A DNA stretch of 11,603 nt from Candidatus Bathyarchaeota archaeon (GTDB lineage Archaea; Thermoproteota; Bathyarchaeia; Bathyarchaeales; B26-1): assembly GCA_018396795.1 (NCBI GenBank), contig JAGTRH010000025.1, positions 1 to 11,603 of the forward strand, in the 5' to 3' direction. Every line of letters starts with the position of its first letter. The first letter of the stretch is position 1. Shown here one piece after another: positions 1-6,251 of this stretch. Both the position numbers and the translations under genes were made by a program. Below the pieces are notes generated by a model. It was not told the DNA's origin. It made no database searches and worked only from the letters and a program-made list of their open reading frames with translations.

Positions 1-1
1 A

Positions 2-1492
2 ATTGATAAAGAGTGGGTGCGAATATGGATAAACAGTGATGGATCAATCGACTTATTGTATAATATAAGTATTACGTATACATCCGGCTCTCCTGAAGGC
101 ATAGTCTTGTTAGGGATGCCCAAGAGAGACTTTGAAATTCAGTATGTTCGGGACTTTGAGAGCAACAAAACTCTTCAATATCGAGATATTTCAAGCTCGA
201 GCTTTTATGGCATTGAGATACAACTAGATAAACCAGTAATTTTAAGAAAACCGTATACCATAATCGCTTATGCTTTTGTGCCCGAAATGGTTCATAGAGA
301 TGAGTTGAACCCGGGAAATGTTGGATTAGAATTTTATCCATCAACATTTGATGGTGCGGAGAGTCCTATAAACGATATCAGGGTTGCAGTCTCTCTTCCA
401 GAAGGAGTCAACGAGAATGAAATTAAATATTTAGCAGATAGAAAATTTGATAGCGTTTATAGGGATAATGGTTTACTTGTCGTCTATTGGGAAAAAAGTA
501 ACTGGCCAGCTACCGAAGAGTTTTGGGTCGGCGTTTCCTTCCCAGAAAAATATGTTAGCTTTGGCCAAAACGTATGGATCTATATATTAGTTGGCTTCTC
601 TGTAGCGCTCTTCATTTTTACTATAATAATTTTAATTTATTTTAGCGTTTTTAAAAAGGTTAAGTATGAGAAGCCTAGAATAGCCATAGAAGCGCTCGGT
701 CCAGCGCGAGGATTAACAGCAGTTGAGGCTGCGGTTGTTTTAGACTTAAAGCCGTTAAAAGTCTTGTCGATGATACTTTTTGGACTGCTTCTAAAGAAGA
801 TTGTCACAATTTTATCAACTGACCCAATGATTAAACTTAATGTGGTTGAAGATTCTAGCGCTGAACCCAAAAACCTCAGATATTATGAAATTGATTTCCT
901 AAGAGCTGTAAAATCTGATGGAATTTTAGATGAAAATTTGCTTGCAAGAACTTACCTAAACCTTAGAGATGCTGTAAACCTTAAAATAAGGGGTTTCTCG
1001 AGAATAGACACAGTAAACTATTATAAGACTATTGTGGATGAAGCATGGCGGCAGGTTACAGAAGCTGGAACACCTGAGCTTAAATGCGACGCTCTAGAAA
1101 GAAATATGGAGTGGCTCTTGGTGGATGAGCGTTTTGAAGATAGATTGAAGGTTGCGTTTCCGCCCGACTTGATCATCTATCCAAGACCAGATTGGTGGTG
1201 GTATTGGCACTGGCCGCGTCCACCAACTCAGAAGGGTGGAGGCGAGATTAAACCCACCCCCATACCTGGCCAAGACTTTGCGAATAACATAGTGCTGGCC
1301 CTACAGAAAGCGGCGAATAACATTGTCTTAAACGTTCAGGAGATTTCAAACCGTATTACACCTGCTCAGATGGCTTCCGCCAGGCAAAGATCACTGAGAT
1401 ACCCTAACTGTGTCTGTGCTTGCGCAAACTGTGCGTGTGCGTGTGCATGTGTAAGTTGCGCATGTGCATGTGCTCATGGAGGTGCTAGATAA
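2..1492 (+). CDS. DUF2207-like membrane protein with cysteine-rich C-terminal tail (5' partial)
   Basis: The reading frame is open to the left edge, so GTG at 17 is probably internal and a signal peptide and true start lie outside; residue numbers here count from that GTG. Seen: a beta-rich N-terminal region beginning with an NSDGS motif, one strong membrane segment at about residues 186-212 followed by KK, then a helical region with a DUF2207-like look (GLTAVEAAVVLDL near 232). A Trp-rich stretch follows (W393, W394, W395, W397, W399), then two copies of an ANNIVL-type repeat (422-430 and 433-441). The final tail has ten cysteines at 465-485; only one other Cys occurs in the protein. If the N-terminus is exported, the tail lies in the cytoplasm, where the neighbouring radical SAM enzyme could reach it. 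The next gene starts at the base after the stop. Family assignment to DUF2207 is by architecture only. The role as a modified substrate is inference; a metal-binding tail is the main alternative. Confidence 0.85.
   Translation: MDKEWVRIWINSDGSIDLLYNISITYTSGSPEGIVLLGMPKRDFEIQYVRDFESNKTLQYRDISSSSFYGIEIQLDKPVILRKPYTIIAYAFVPEMVHRDELNPGNVGLEFYPSTFDGAESPINDIRVAVSLPEGVNENEIKYLADRKFDSVYRDNGLLVVYWEKSNWPATEEFWVGVSFPEKYVSFGQNVWIYILVGFSVALFIFTIIILIYFSVFKKVKYEKPRIAIEALGPARGLTAVEAAVVLDLKPLKVLSMILFGLLLKKIVTILSTDPMIKLNVVEDSSAEPKNLRYYEIDFLRAVKSDGILDENLLARTYLNLRDAVNLKIRGFSRIDTVNYYKTIVDEAWRQVTEAGTPELKCDALERNMEWLLVDERFEDRLKVAFPPDLIIYPRPDWWWYWHWPRPPTQKGGGEIKPTPIPGQDFANNIVLALQKAANNIVLNVQEISNRITPAQMASARQRSLRYPNCVCACANCACACACVSCACACAHGGAR
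1409..1471 (+). other. Cys-Ala tail segment, candidate radical SAM substrate
   Basis: This stretch codes for residues 465-485 of the membrane protein. It holds ten cysteines in three groups of three, four and three. Within a group cysteines alternate with a single residue (mostly Ala), and groups are separated by two residues (AN, then VS), so the spacing is mirror-symmetric. No zinc-ribbon or ferredoxin spacing (CxxC pairs) is present apart from the two group junctions. The tail ends in HGGAR, whose codons also carry the ribosome-binding site of the next gene. Confidence 0.8.
1478..1484 (+). promoter_or_regulatory. Ribosome-binding site of the radical SAM gene
   Basis: GGAGGTG lies eight bases before the ATG at 1493, inside the last codons of the upstream gene. 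It fixes the start of the radical SAM gene and suggests that the two proteins are translated from one message. It also means the C-terminal Gly-Gly of the tail may reflect this site rather than a protease motif. Confidence 0.75.
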
Positions 1493-2851
1493 ATGGTTCA
1501 AATCGACTTTAAGAAGATAATTCCAAGAGGATTTAAGCTACCGCTCTTCCATTTAAGGGTTCGTAATGAAATTCATGGGACCTTACGCCTTCACTTAAGG
1601 CTCGAAAAAGATGGGAGCGGTGTCTTGATCATAAATGCATCTAGAGTTATATTTCTTAATAAAACTGCGGCTGAATATGTTGCCTTATTTCTTAAAGGCT
1701 TTGACGAAGATAAAGTAGTAAGGAAAATGGTTAGCCACTATAATATCGATGAGGAGACAGTTCGGAAAGACTACAGGGAGGTTCTTTATGTAATAAATAC
1801 TTTTGTTAATACCCCAGACGTATGTCCAATCTCCTATTTGGGTGTTGAAAAGATGGAGCCTTTCCAGAGAGAACTCAGCGCACCGTACCGTATGGATTTG
1901 GCTATAACTTATAGGTGTAATAATAGGTGCATGCATTGCTACATTGGAGGCCCCAAAGAAACAAGAGAGCTAGCAACTAATCAGTGGTTTAAAATTATGA
2001 ATAAAATTTTCGATCTTGGTATTCCACATGTAGTGTTTACTGGCGGTGAACCAACATTAAGGGATGACTTACCCGATCTCATCGCTTACGCTGAGAAACT
2101 GGGGCTTGTGTGCGGTTTGGTTACAAACGGTCGAAAGCTTAAAGATAAAATTTACCTCCAATCTTTAGTCGATGCGGGCTTAGACCACATTCAAATAACA
2201 CTTGAATCGCATAATCCGGAAATTCATGACAAAATAACGGGTGTGGCTGGAAGCTGGGAGGAGACCGTTCAAGGGTTAAAGAATGCTATAGAATCCCCCA
2301 TATATACTCTAACGAATACGACTCTAAACAAGCATAATATAAGCAACATAATTGAGACGATAGATTTTTTGAACAGTCTTGGACTTAAGCAATTTGCGTG
2401 CAACGGCCTTATATATTCTGGGAAGGCAACTGAACCGGAAACATTTAGAGAATTCGCTATTGAGGAATCCGTACTTGAATCCCTACTAGCTAATATTAAG
2501 GGTCATGCTAAGGAACTAAATATGGAGTTTACATGGTATACTCCAACAGAATACTGCATTCTAAATCCGTTAAAGCTCGATTTGGGTATAAAAACATGTA
2601 GCGCATGCCGTATAAGTATGTGTATAGAACCAGACGGAACGGTCATACCCTGTCAAAGTTATTTCACGCCACTTGGTAACATACTAAAAGACGATTGGAG
2701 TAAGATTTGGCATCATCCGTTATGCGTAGAAATTAGATCAAGAAAGTATGTCCCAGAGAAATGCTATGGTTGCTCTTTGCTAAATATTTGTGGCGGTGGG
2801 TGTCCTCTAAAAATTAAATATGAAACTTATATTTGCGGCAGCATACCTTAA
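1493..2851 (+). CDS. Radical SAM/SPASM peptide-modifying enzyme with N-terminal PqqD-like domain
   Basis: 452 residues, complete. Residues about 35-105 resemble a PqqD-type peptide-binding domain (RRE), including the LNKTAAEY segment and a following helical region ending near INTF. The radical SAM core starts at about 132 with C142, C146 and C149 in CxxxCxxC spacing, which bind the 4Fe-4S cluster that cleaves S-adenosylmethionine. GGEP at 184-187 and TNG at 211-213 are core motifs. The C-terminal SPASM region has C369, C372, C377, C387, then C424, C427, C433, C437 (CxxCx5CxxxC) and C448, expected to hold auxiliary Fe-S clusters. Known relatives modify ribosomally made peptides, for example by thioether or C-C crosslinks, and others modify proteins such as sulfatases. 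The gene directly abuts the cysteine-tail gene, so that tail is the obvious candidate substrate; the product chemistry cannot be read from the sequence. Coordinates are secure because a strong RBS precedes the ATG. Confidence 0.92.
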   Translation: MVQIDFKKIIPRGFKLPLFHLRVRNEIHGTLRLHLRLEKDGSGVLIINASRVIFLNKTAAEYVALFLKGFDEDKVVRKMVSHYNIDEETVRKDYREVLYVINTFVNTPDVCPISYLGVEKMEPFQRELSAPYRMDLAITYRCNNRCMHCYIGGPKETRELATNQWFKIMNKIFDLGIPHVVFTGGEPTLRDDLPDLIAYAEKLGLVCGLVTNGRKLKDKIYLQSLVDAGLDHIQITLESHNPEIHDKITGVAGSWEETVQGLKNAIESPIYTLTNTTLNKHNISNIIETIDFLNSLGLKQFACNGLIYSGKATEPETFREFAIEESVLESLLANIKGHAKELNMEFTWYTPTEYCILNPLKLDLGIKTCSACRISMCIEPDGTVIPCQSYFTPLGNILKDDWSKIWHHPLCVEIRSRKYVPEKCYGCSLLNICGGGCPLKIKYETYICGSIP

Positions 2852-2946
2852 GATAGATTAGCACTTAGGTTATATTGAACGCGTTACTGAAAATATTTAC
2901 ATATGCGATGTGATGTGACGAAAATAGCAAACTTTTTCTTTCTAAA

Positions 2947-2971
2947 CCAAATTATAAAATTTGGGATTTTT
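2947..2971 (+). terminator. Possible terminator of the membrane protein/radical SAM unit
   Basis: A perfect seven-base inverted repeat (CCAAATT, four-base loop, AATTTGG) at 2947-2964 is followed by a T run. Further T-rich runs lie at 2931-2942 and 2978-2988, and archaeal termination mainly depends on T-rich tracts. The stem is weak and AT-rich, so this is tentative. Confidence 0.4.
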
Positions 2972-3027
2972 AGACAATTTTTTCTTCCGAGTTCTTAGTA
3001 TAATTCTCCCTATCTACTCTTAGACTT

Positions 3028-3388
3028 TTAAAACGCAATTACATCATCTAGAATTATTATTGTTGTTGCATCAACAGAGGTTTTTATGTCATGCTCCTTA
3101 ACTACTGTCGGCTCGATTCCCCCGATCATAAATACCTACAATGTTACTGGCGAAAACATCTACACTAAAAATTGTCCATCAGATTTTTCATGTTCAGCTT
3201 TCAAGCTAGCGATTATCTCAATCGGGTTCTAGGTATTGATTCAATAGCTTCAGCAAGTCCTTCAATTGCAAGTTGCTCCCTACCGCCAACCTTGAGCGCG
3301 TATTCCCTTAGTTCTTTCGCAATATTAGCTTCTCTGCTCCTCCGCCAGCCACTACCTCGCTTTTTCTGGTAACATCAGATGCTAATCT
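3028..3388 (-). pseudogene. Remnant of a thermosome (group II chaperonin) subunit, C-terminal part
   Basis: Read on the minus strand from 3388 to 3028, consecutive segments in different frames match the C-terminal region of archaeal chaperonins in order. Segment 3388-3335 gives EVVAGGGA. Segment 3332-3225 gives [22 protein letters not shown]. Segment 3222-3166 gives [17 protein letters not shown]. Segment 3161-3119 gives VDVFASNIVGIYDRG. Segment 3117-3028 gives IEPTVVKEHDIKTSVDATT and ends DDVIAF plus a TAA stop. The junctions imply small deletions that change frame, and about eight residues after IPRT (normally LAENAGLD or similar) are missing. The N-terminal three quarters of a normal subunit of about 540 residues are absent. 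The order of the pieces and the conserved motifs make the identity firm. A functional copy presumably exists elsewhere in the genome. Confidence 0.9.
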
Positions 3389-3410
3389 TTAAATAAAAGT
3401 CTTCGAACCT

Positions 3411-3446
3411 GAAAAAAATAGAGTTTTTTATCTTTATCGTATAAAG
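3411..3446 (-). terminator. Possible terminator after the alpha-NAC gene
   Basis: On the minus strand, just past the alpha-NAC stop codon, a six-base inverted repeat (CTTTAT, loop ACG, ATAAAG; 3446-3432) is followed by an AT-rich stretch and a run of seven T (complement of 3412-3418). It separates the NAC unit from the chaperonin remnant. The stem is short, so confidence is moderate. Confidence 0.4.
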
Positions 3447-3447
3447 T

Positions 3448-3789
3448 TTATTTTTGGCTTAAAAGCAAGATAGCTTGTGCAAGATCCCCTTTTGTTTGCT
3501 CGAGTGCTGTTCTAGCTTCCTCTAGGCTTACATTCGCCTGTTGCGCAACCAAGAGAACATCTTCATCCGGGATTGCAATCTTCTTTTCAAAATGTTTCTC
3601 CGATATTCTCCCACCTGATATCTGGAATATTCTCTGCCCTTGAACTTCTAAAACCGCAACCTCTGGCCCCTCAATTATTATCTCCTTGTCTTTTGCTTTT
3701 AATATTACCTCATCAACTTCAATGGGGGTCATGCTTAAACCCATGCGTTGCATCATTCTTTTGGCTTCTCGAGGGCTAATTCTGCGCAT
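3448..3789 (-). CDS. nac: Nascent polypeptide-associated complex protein (archaeal alpha-NAC)
   Basis: 113 residues, the normal length for archaeal NAC. It forms a homodimer that binds nascent chains at the ribosome exit tunnel. Seen: an N-terminal basic helix (RRISPREAKRMMQRMG), the NAC beta-barrel at about residues 20-70 (including EVAVLEVQGQRIFQISGG), and a C-terminal UBA domain at about 75-113 (DEDVLLVAQQANVSLEEARTAL). The ATG at 3789 has a GAGG ribosome-binding site eight bases upstream on the minus strand. It lies 39 bases after the PUA-domain gene on the same strand with no T run between, so the two are probably co-transcribed. This pairing is common in archaea as far as I recall. Confidence 0.96.
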   Translation of the reverse strand: MRRISPREAKRMMQRMGLSMTPIEVDEVILKAKDKEIIIEGPEVAVLEVQGQRIFQISGGRISEKHFEKKIAIPDEDVLLVAQQANVSLEEARTALEQTKGDLAQAILLLSQK

Positions 3790-3828
3790 TGTGCAAGCCT
3801 CACTATAAAAAGGTTTGTTTTTCCCTTT

Positions 3829-4305
3829 TTATTTTTCGCTTCTTCCCCTGCGGACTTTAACTGCGACTCCTCTTTTAAAAAATTTCATTTCGGTTCCCGA
3901 AAGTATTGCTCTGCCAACTGCTACAACCTCATCACGACAATTTACAACTATAACCTCCTCACCTGGACGAATTTCTTCATCTGAATCTACTACGTGCTTG
4001 GCGAAAACGTCGCCTCCCCTCTCAACAAAAGATACGGCTGCAGCATTAACTTTAACCCATAAACGTTTAGATTCCATAAATGAAAGGACTCTTTTTGCCC
4101 CCTCTATAGTTAACTTAAATAGCCCGGTTGTGGGATTTAATGTTGCTAAGAGATTTCCCTCTAAGTAAATATATTTTATTCTTCCAGTTCTCCTAGAGAA
4201 AACTATTTCAACGTTATCTGGGAAAAGTCTCTTACCCACATTTTTACCGAACTGGTAATCGGCTATCTTCCTTATCCTCTCTAAAACAAACTCTCTTCCA
4301 AACAT
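3829..4305 (-). CDS. PUA-domain RNA-binding protein
   Basis: 158 residues. The C-terminal part, about residues 80-155, is a PUA domain, an RNA-binding fold found in archaeosine and pseudouridine enzymes; the KVNAAAVSFVERGGDVFAKH and RPGEEVIVV segments are typical. The N-terminal part (about 1-78, with GRIKYIYLEGNLLATLNPTTGLF) resembles the domain that precedes PUA in archaeal tRNA-guanine transglycosylase-like proteins. No catalytic residues of a known modification enzyme are seen, so it probably binds tRNA or rRNA without a demonstrated reaction. It is the first gene of a minus-strand unit with alpha-NAC, which suggests a link to the ribosome or translation. The start is the ATG at 4305, about 30 bases below the start site expected from the TATA box. 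Confidence 0.88.
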   Translation of the reverse strand: MFGREFVLERIRKIADYQFGKNVGKRLFPDNVEIVFSRRTGRIKYIYLEGNLLATLNPTTGLFKLTIEGAKRVLSFMESKRLWVKVNAAAVSFVERGGDVFAKHVVDSDEEIRPGEEVIVVNCRDEVVAVGRAILSGTEMKFFKRGVAVKVRRGRSEK

Positions 4306-4357
4306 CAGCTCTTCTTCCGGAAATTAGAGCATAATAAATGATCTACTAAAACACTCG

Positions 4358-4367
4358 TATATAAAAA
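4358..4367 (-). promoter_or_regulatory. TATA box for the PUA/NAC unit
   Basis: The minus strand reads TTTTTATATA here, a strong archaeal TATA element. Transcription would begin about 25 bases downstream, near 4335, leaving a short leader before the ATG at 4305. It lies in the 141-base divergent space between the PUA gene and the aMBF1 gene. Confidence 0.6.
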
Positions 4368-4390
4368 GCGAAGTTGCAATATAGTAGCAC

Positions 4391-4400
4391 TAATATTTAA
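4391..4400 (+). promoter_or_regulatory. Possible TATA box for aMBF1
   Basis: TAATATTTAA lies about 50 bases before the TTG start at 4447. A start site about 25 bases downstream would include the AGGTG ribosome-binding site at 4434-4438. The element is AT-rich but not a perfect match, in an AT-rich region. Confidence 0.35.
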
Positions 4401-4446
4401 GTCGATAAAATTACAAAATAATACTTAGCATATAGGTGCAATTAAA

Positions 4447-5013
4447 TTGCAATGCGAGGTTTGTGGACGAGAAATAATTGGAAAACCACACAGAGTAATT
4501 ATTGAAGGAGCTAAAATGGTTACATGCGGAGAATGTGCGAGACTTGGTTCAGATTACTGGATACCTGAAAAGAAGACTTTACAAGAAATTAAACCCTCTC
4601 TGAGGAAAACGGTAAAATCTGTGGCAGATATTCGTAGGGAAAGTCATGGCGGCAGTTTTTCAAGATCAATCCCTTCAGAGGGATTTGAAATTACTGAGGG
4701 TTTTGGTCTAATAGTTAAGAAGGCTAGGGAAAAGTTAGGCTTAACACCTGAGGATCTAGGTAAAAAGATTGGTGAAAAAGAGTCCGTTATAAAAAAGATC
4801 GAGAGCGAAAAAATGGTACCAGATTTTAGATTAGCGACCAAGCTTGAACGCGCATTAAGGATAAAGCTATTAACTAAGCCGTCTGAACCGGAATTAGATA
4901 AACCAGTTAGCGTGATAGAGCGCGAAAAAACAGTTACCTTAGGTGAAATAGTTAACTTGAGGAGCGGCAAGAGGAGGAGGCTTAAAGACGAGGGCGATAA
5001 TAGTATATCGTAG
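4447..5013 (+). CDS. mbf1: Archaeal multiprotein bridging factor 1 (zinc ribbon plus HTH)
   Basis: 188 residues. An N-terminal zinc ribbon has C3 and C6 (CEVC) and C27 and C30 (CGEC). A basic linker follows, then a cro/C1-type helix-turn-helix at about 85-142 (GLIVKKAREKLGLTPEDLGK), the hallmark of MBF1. The archaeal protein is associated with the small ribosomal subunit and translation; the eukaryotic one is a transcription coactivator. The start is TTG at 4447: the first Cys of the ribbon is only two codons in, as in relatives, an in-frame stop lies just upstream at 4426, and AGGTG is eight bases away. The C-terminus runs into the HflX N-terminal coding region in another frame. Confidence 0.95.
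   Translation: MQCEVCGREIIGKPHRVIIEGAKMVTCGECARLGSDYWIPEKKTLQEIKPSLRKTVKSVADIRRESHGGSFSRSIPSEGFEITEGFGLIVKKAREKLGLTPEDLGKKIGEKESVIKKIESEKMVPDFRLATKLERALRIKLLTKPSEPELDKPVSVIEREKTVTLGEIVNLRSGKRRRLKDEGDNSIS
4973..4980 (+). promoter_or_regulatory. Strong ribosome-binding site that points to an upstream HflX start
   Basis: GAGGAGG/GGAGGAGG sits inside the last codons of aMBF1. No ATG, GTG or TTG in the HflX frame follows it at a suitable distance, but an ACG at 4988 is seven bases away. The first canonical ATG (5036) is 55 bases away and has no ribosome-binding site of its own. Confidence 0.6.
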
Positions 5014-5035
5014 GGACCCGTTTGAAAAATCCAGT
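4988..5035 (+). other. Probable N-terminal coding extension of HflX with ACG start
   Basis: In the HflX frame these 16 codons read (ACG)RAIIVYRRDPFEKSS and join without a stop to MDELRSLAEAAGYEIV. A short hydrophobic beta strand followed by a helix is how HflX N-terminal domains normally begin, so the ATG at 5036 would remove the first strand. The upstream in-frame stop is at 4958-4960 and no canonical start lies between. Either ACG initiates or an ATG was altered by mutation or sequencing error. Confidence 0.6.
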
Positions 5036-6244
5036 ATGGATGAACTTAGAAGTTTAGCTGAAGCAGCCGGATACGAGATTGTTGGTGCATTTGAGCAGGT
5101 TAGGCATCCGCATCCCAAATATCATATAGGTCCTGGAAAAGCAAAGGAGCTAGCGCAAATGGTTAAGGAGCTTAAAGCCGAGCGAGTAATTTTCGGCAAT
5201 GAACTGAAGGTCGTCCAAATATACAATCTGGCGAAGATAACTGGTATAGAGGTTATCGATCGCCTTCAGCTTATACTTGAGATATTCGTTAAAAGAGCTT
5301 CAACTAGAGAAGCTAAACTACAAATTGAGCTGGCAAGACTGCAGTATGAGCTCGCTAATGCTAGAGAGAAAGTTAGGCTTGCTAAGCTGGGGGAACAGCC
5401 TGGCTTTCATGGATTAGGAAAATATGAGGCTGATGTTTACTATGAAACTGTTAAGAGGCAGGTTCATAAGATCCAAGAGAAGATTAGAGAAATCAGGAGG
5501 ACAAGAGAGATACATCGTACCCGCAGGACTGAACTAGGTTTCCCAATGGTTTCATTAGCTGGATATACGAACTCTGGAAAGAGCACGTTGTTTAATGCGT
5601 TAACAAGAGAGAATGTCCAAGTTAATTCGGGAGTCTTTACAACTCTTTCAACAACGACGAGATCCATAGAAATTTTCGGCGAAAAAATACTTATAACTGA
5701 TACTGTTGGATTTATAGAACGTTTGCCCATAACTTTAATAGAAGCCTTTCGCTCAACGCTTGAAGAGACTATTTTTTCAAATTTAATTCTCCTAGTTGTT
5801 GATGTAAGTGAGCCGCTTGATATAATCTTAAAGAAACTTTCAGTTTCTCTTGAAATCATTCGAGAAATAGGGGCTGCAGGAATACCGTTATTAGTTGCGC
5901 TAAATAAAATGGATTTGCTTTCTTCTGAAAAACTGCAGGAAAAAATCGATCAATTGAGAAAGATTTACGACTTAAAATTTATTCCAATATCATCTCTTTA
6001 TGGAATTAATCTAGATTTACTTAAGGAGCATATAGCAAGAATTTTAAAGAGATACATCGACTCATCTTTTATCTTGCCGATTAGCCAAGAATCCCTCTCT
6101 CTTCTCTCATGGATATTTGGAAATGCAAATGTACATAAGGTCGCGTATTGCGATAACTTTTTAAATGTGCATCTGAGTGCCCCACCAGATCTAATGGACA
6201 AAATTAGGAGTCGCGTCGAGGAGTTAGGTGGCTCATTTGGGTAG
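5036..6244 (+). CDS. hflX: GTPase HflX
   Basis: 402 residues from the first canonical ATG; the real protein is probably 16 residues longer (see the extension entry). HflX is a translational GTPase family member that binds the large ribosomal subunit and, in bacteria, splits stalled ribosomes. Seen: the HPHPKYHIGPGKAKEL segment and helical N-domain, a charged coiled region at about 100-165, then the G domain with G1 GYTNSGKST (176-184), a Thr-rich switch (TTLSTTTR), G3 DTVGF (222-226) and G4 NKMD (290-293), with an SS motif near 318. The N-domain lacks the long glycine-rich insert of some bacterial forms. The 3' end overlaps the GTG upstream of Trm56 and the stop is seven bases before its ATG, so these genes are likely one operon with aMBF1. 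Confidence 0.95.
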   Translation: MDELRSLAEAAGYEIVGAFEQVRHPHPKYHIGPGKAKELAQMVKELKAERVIFGNELKVVQIYNLAKITGIEVIDRLQLILEIFVKRASTREAKLQIELARLQYELANAREKVRLAKLGEQPGFHGLGKYEADVYYETVKRQVHKIQEKIREIRRTREIHRTRRTELGFPMVSLAGYTNSGKSTLFNALTRENVQVNSGVFTTLSTTTRSIEIFGEKILITDTVGFIERLPITLIEAFRSTLEETIFSNLILLVVDVSEPLDIILKKLSVSLEIIREIGAAGIPLLVALNKMDLLSSEKLQEKIDQLRKIYDLKFIPISSLYGINLDLLKEHIARILKRYIDSSFILPISQESLSLLSWIFGNANVHKVAYCDNFLNVHLSAPPDLMDKIRSRVEELGGSFG

Positions 6245-6251
6245 TTTTGAT

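Noticed and set aside
72..347. Minus-strand 91-codon ORF opposite the membrane protein gene
   Set aside because: Shadow of the plus-strand gene, no recognisable protein features, no promoter or ribosome-binding site.
1409..1471. Cysteine tail as a ferredoxin or ordinary zinc-ribbon domain
   Set aside because: The single-residue spacing between cysteines does not fit CxxC-type cluster or zinc sites, so it was kept as an unusual tail instead.
3105..3125. A tRNA T-arm-like sequence (GGCTCGATTCCCCC)
   Set aside because: No acceptor stem or anticodon arm can be placed around it, and the bases code for the conserved IEP region of the chaperonin remnant on the minus strand.
3172..3372. A 66-codon plus-strand ORF in the gap after the radical SAM gene
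   Set aside because: It is antisense to the chaperonin remnant, whose minus-strand motifs explain the sequence; its own product is low-complexity Ser/Ala/Leu without a ribosome-binding site.
3815..4168. Plus-strand ORF of 117 codons opposite the PUA-domain gene
   Set aside because: The minus strand encodes a clear PUA protein; this product is Ser/Thr/Pro-rich shadow sequence.
4961..5038. A programmed frameshift fusing aMBF1 to HflX
   Set aside because: aMBF1 has a normal length and stop, no slippery sequence is seen, and the strong internal ribosome-binding site favours separate initiation of HflX.
5464..5859. Minus-strand 131-codon ORF inside hflX
   Set aside because: Lies opposite the G domain with intact GTPase motifs; a shadow frame.
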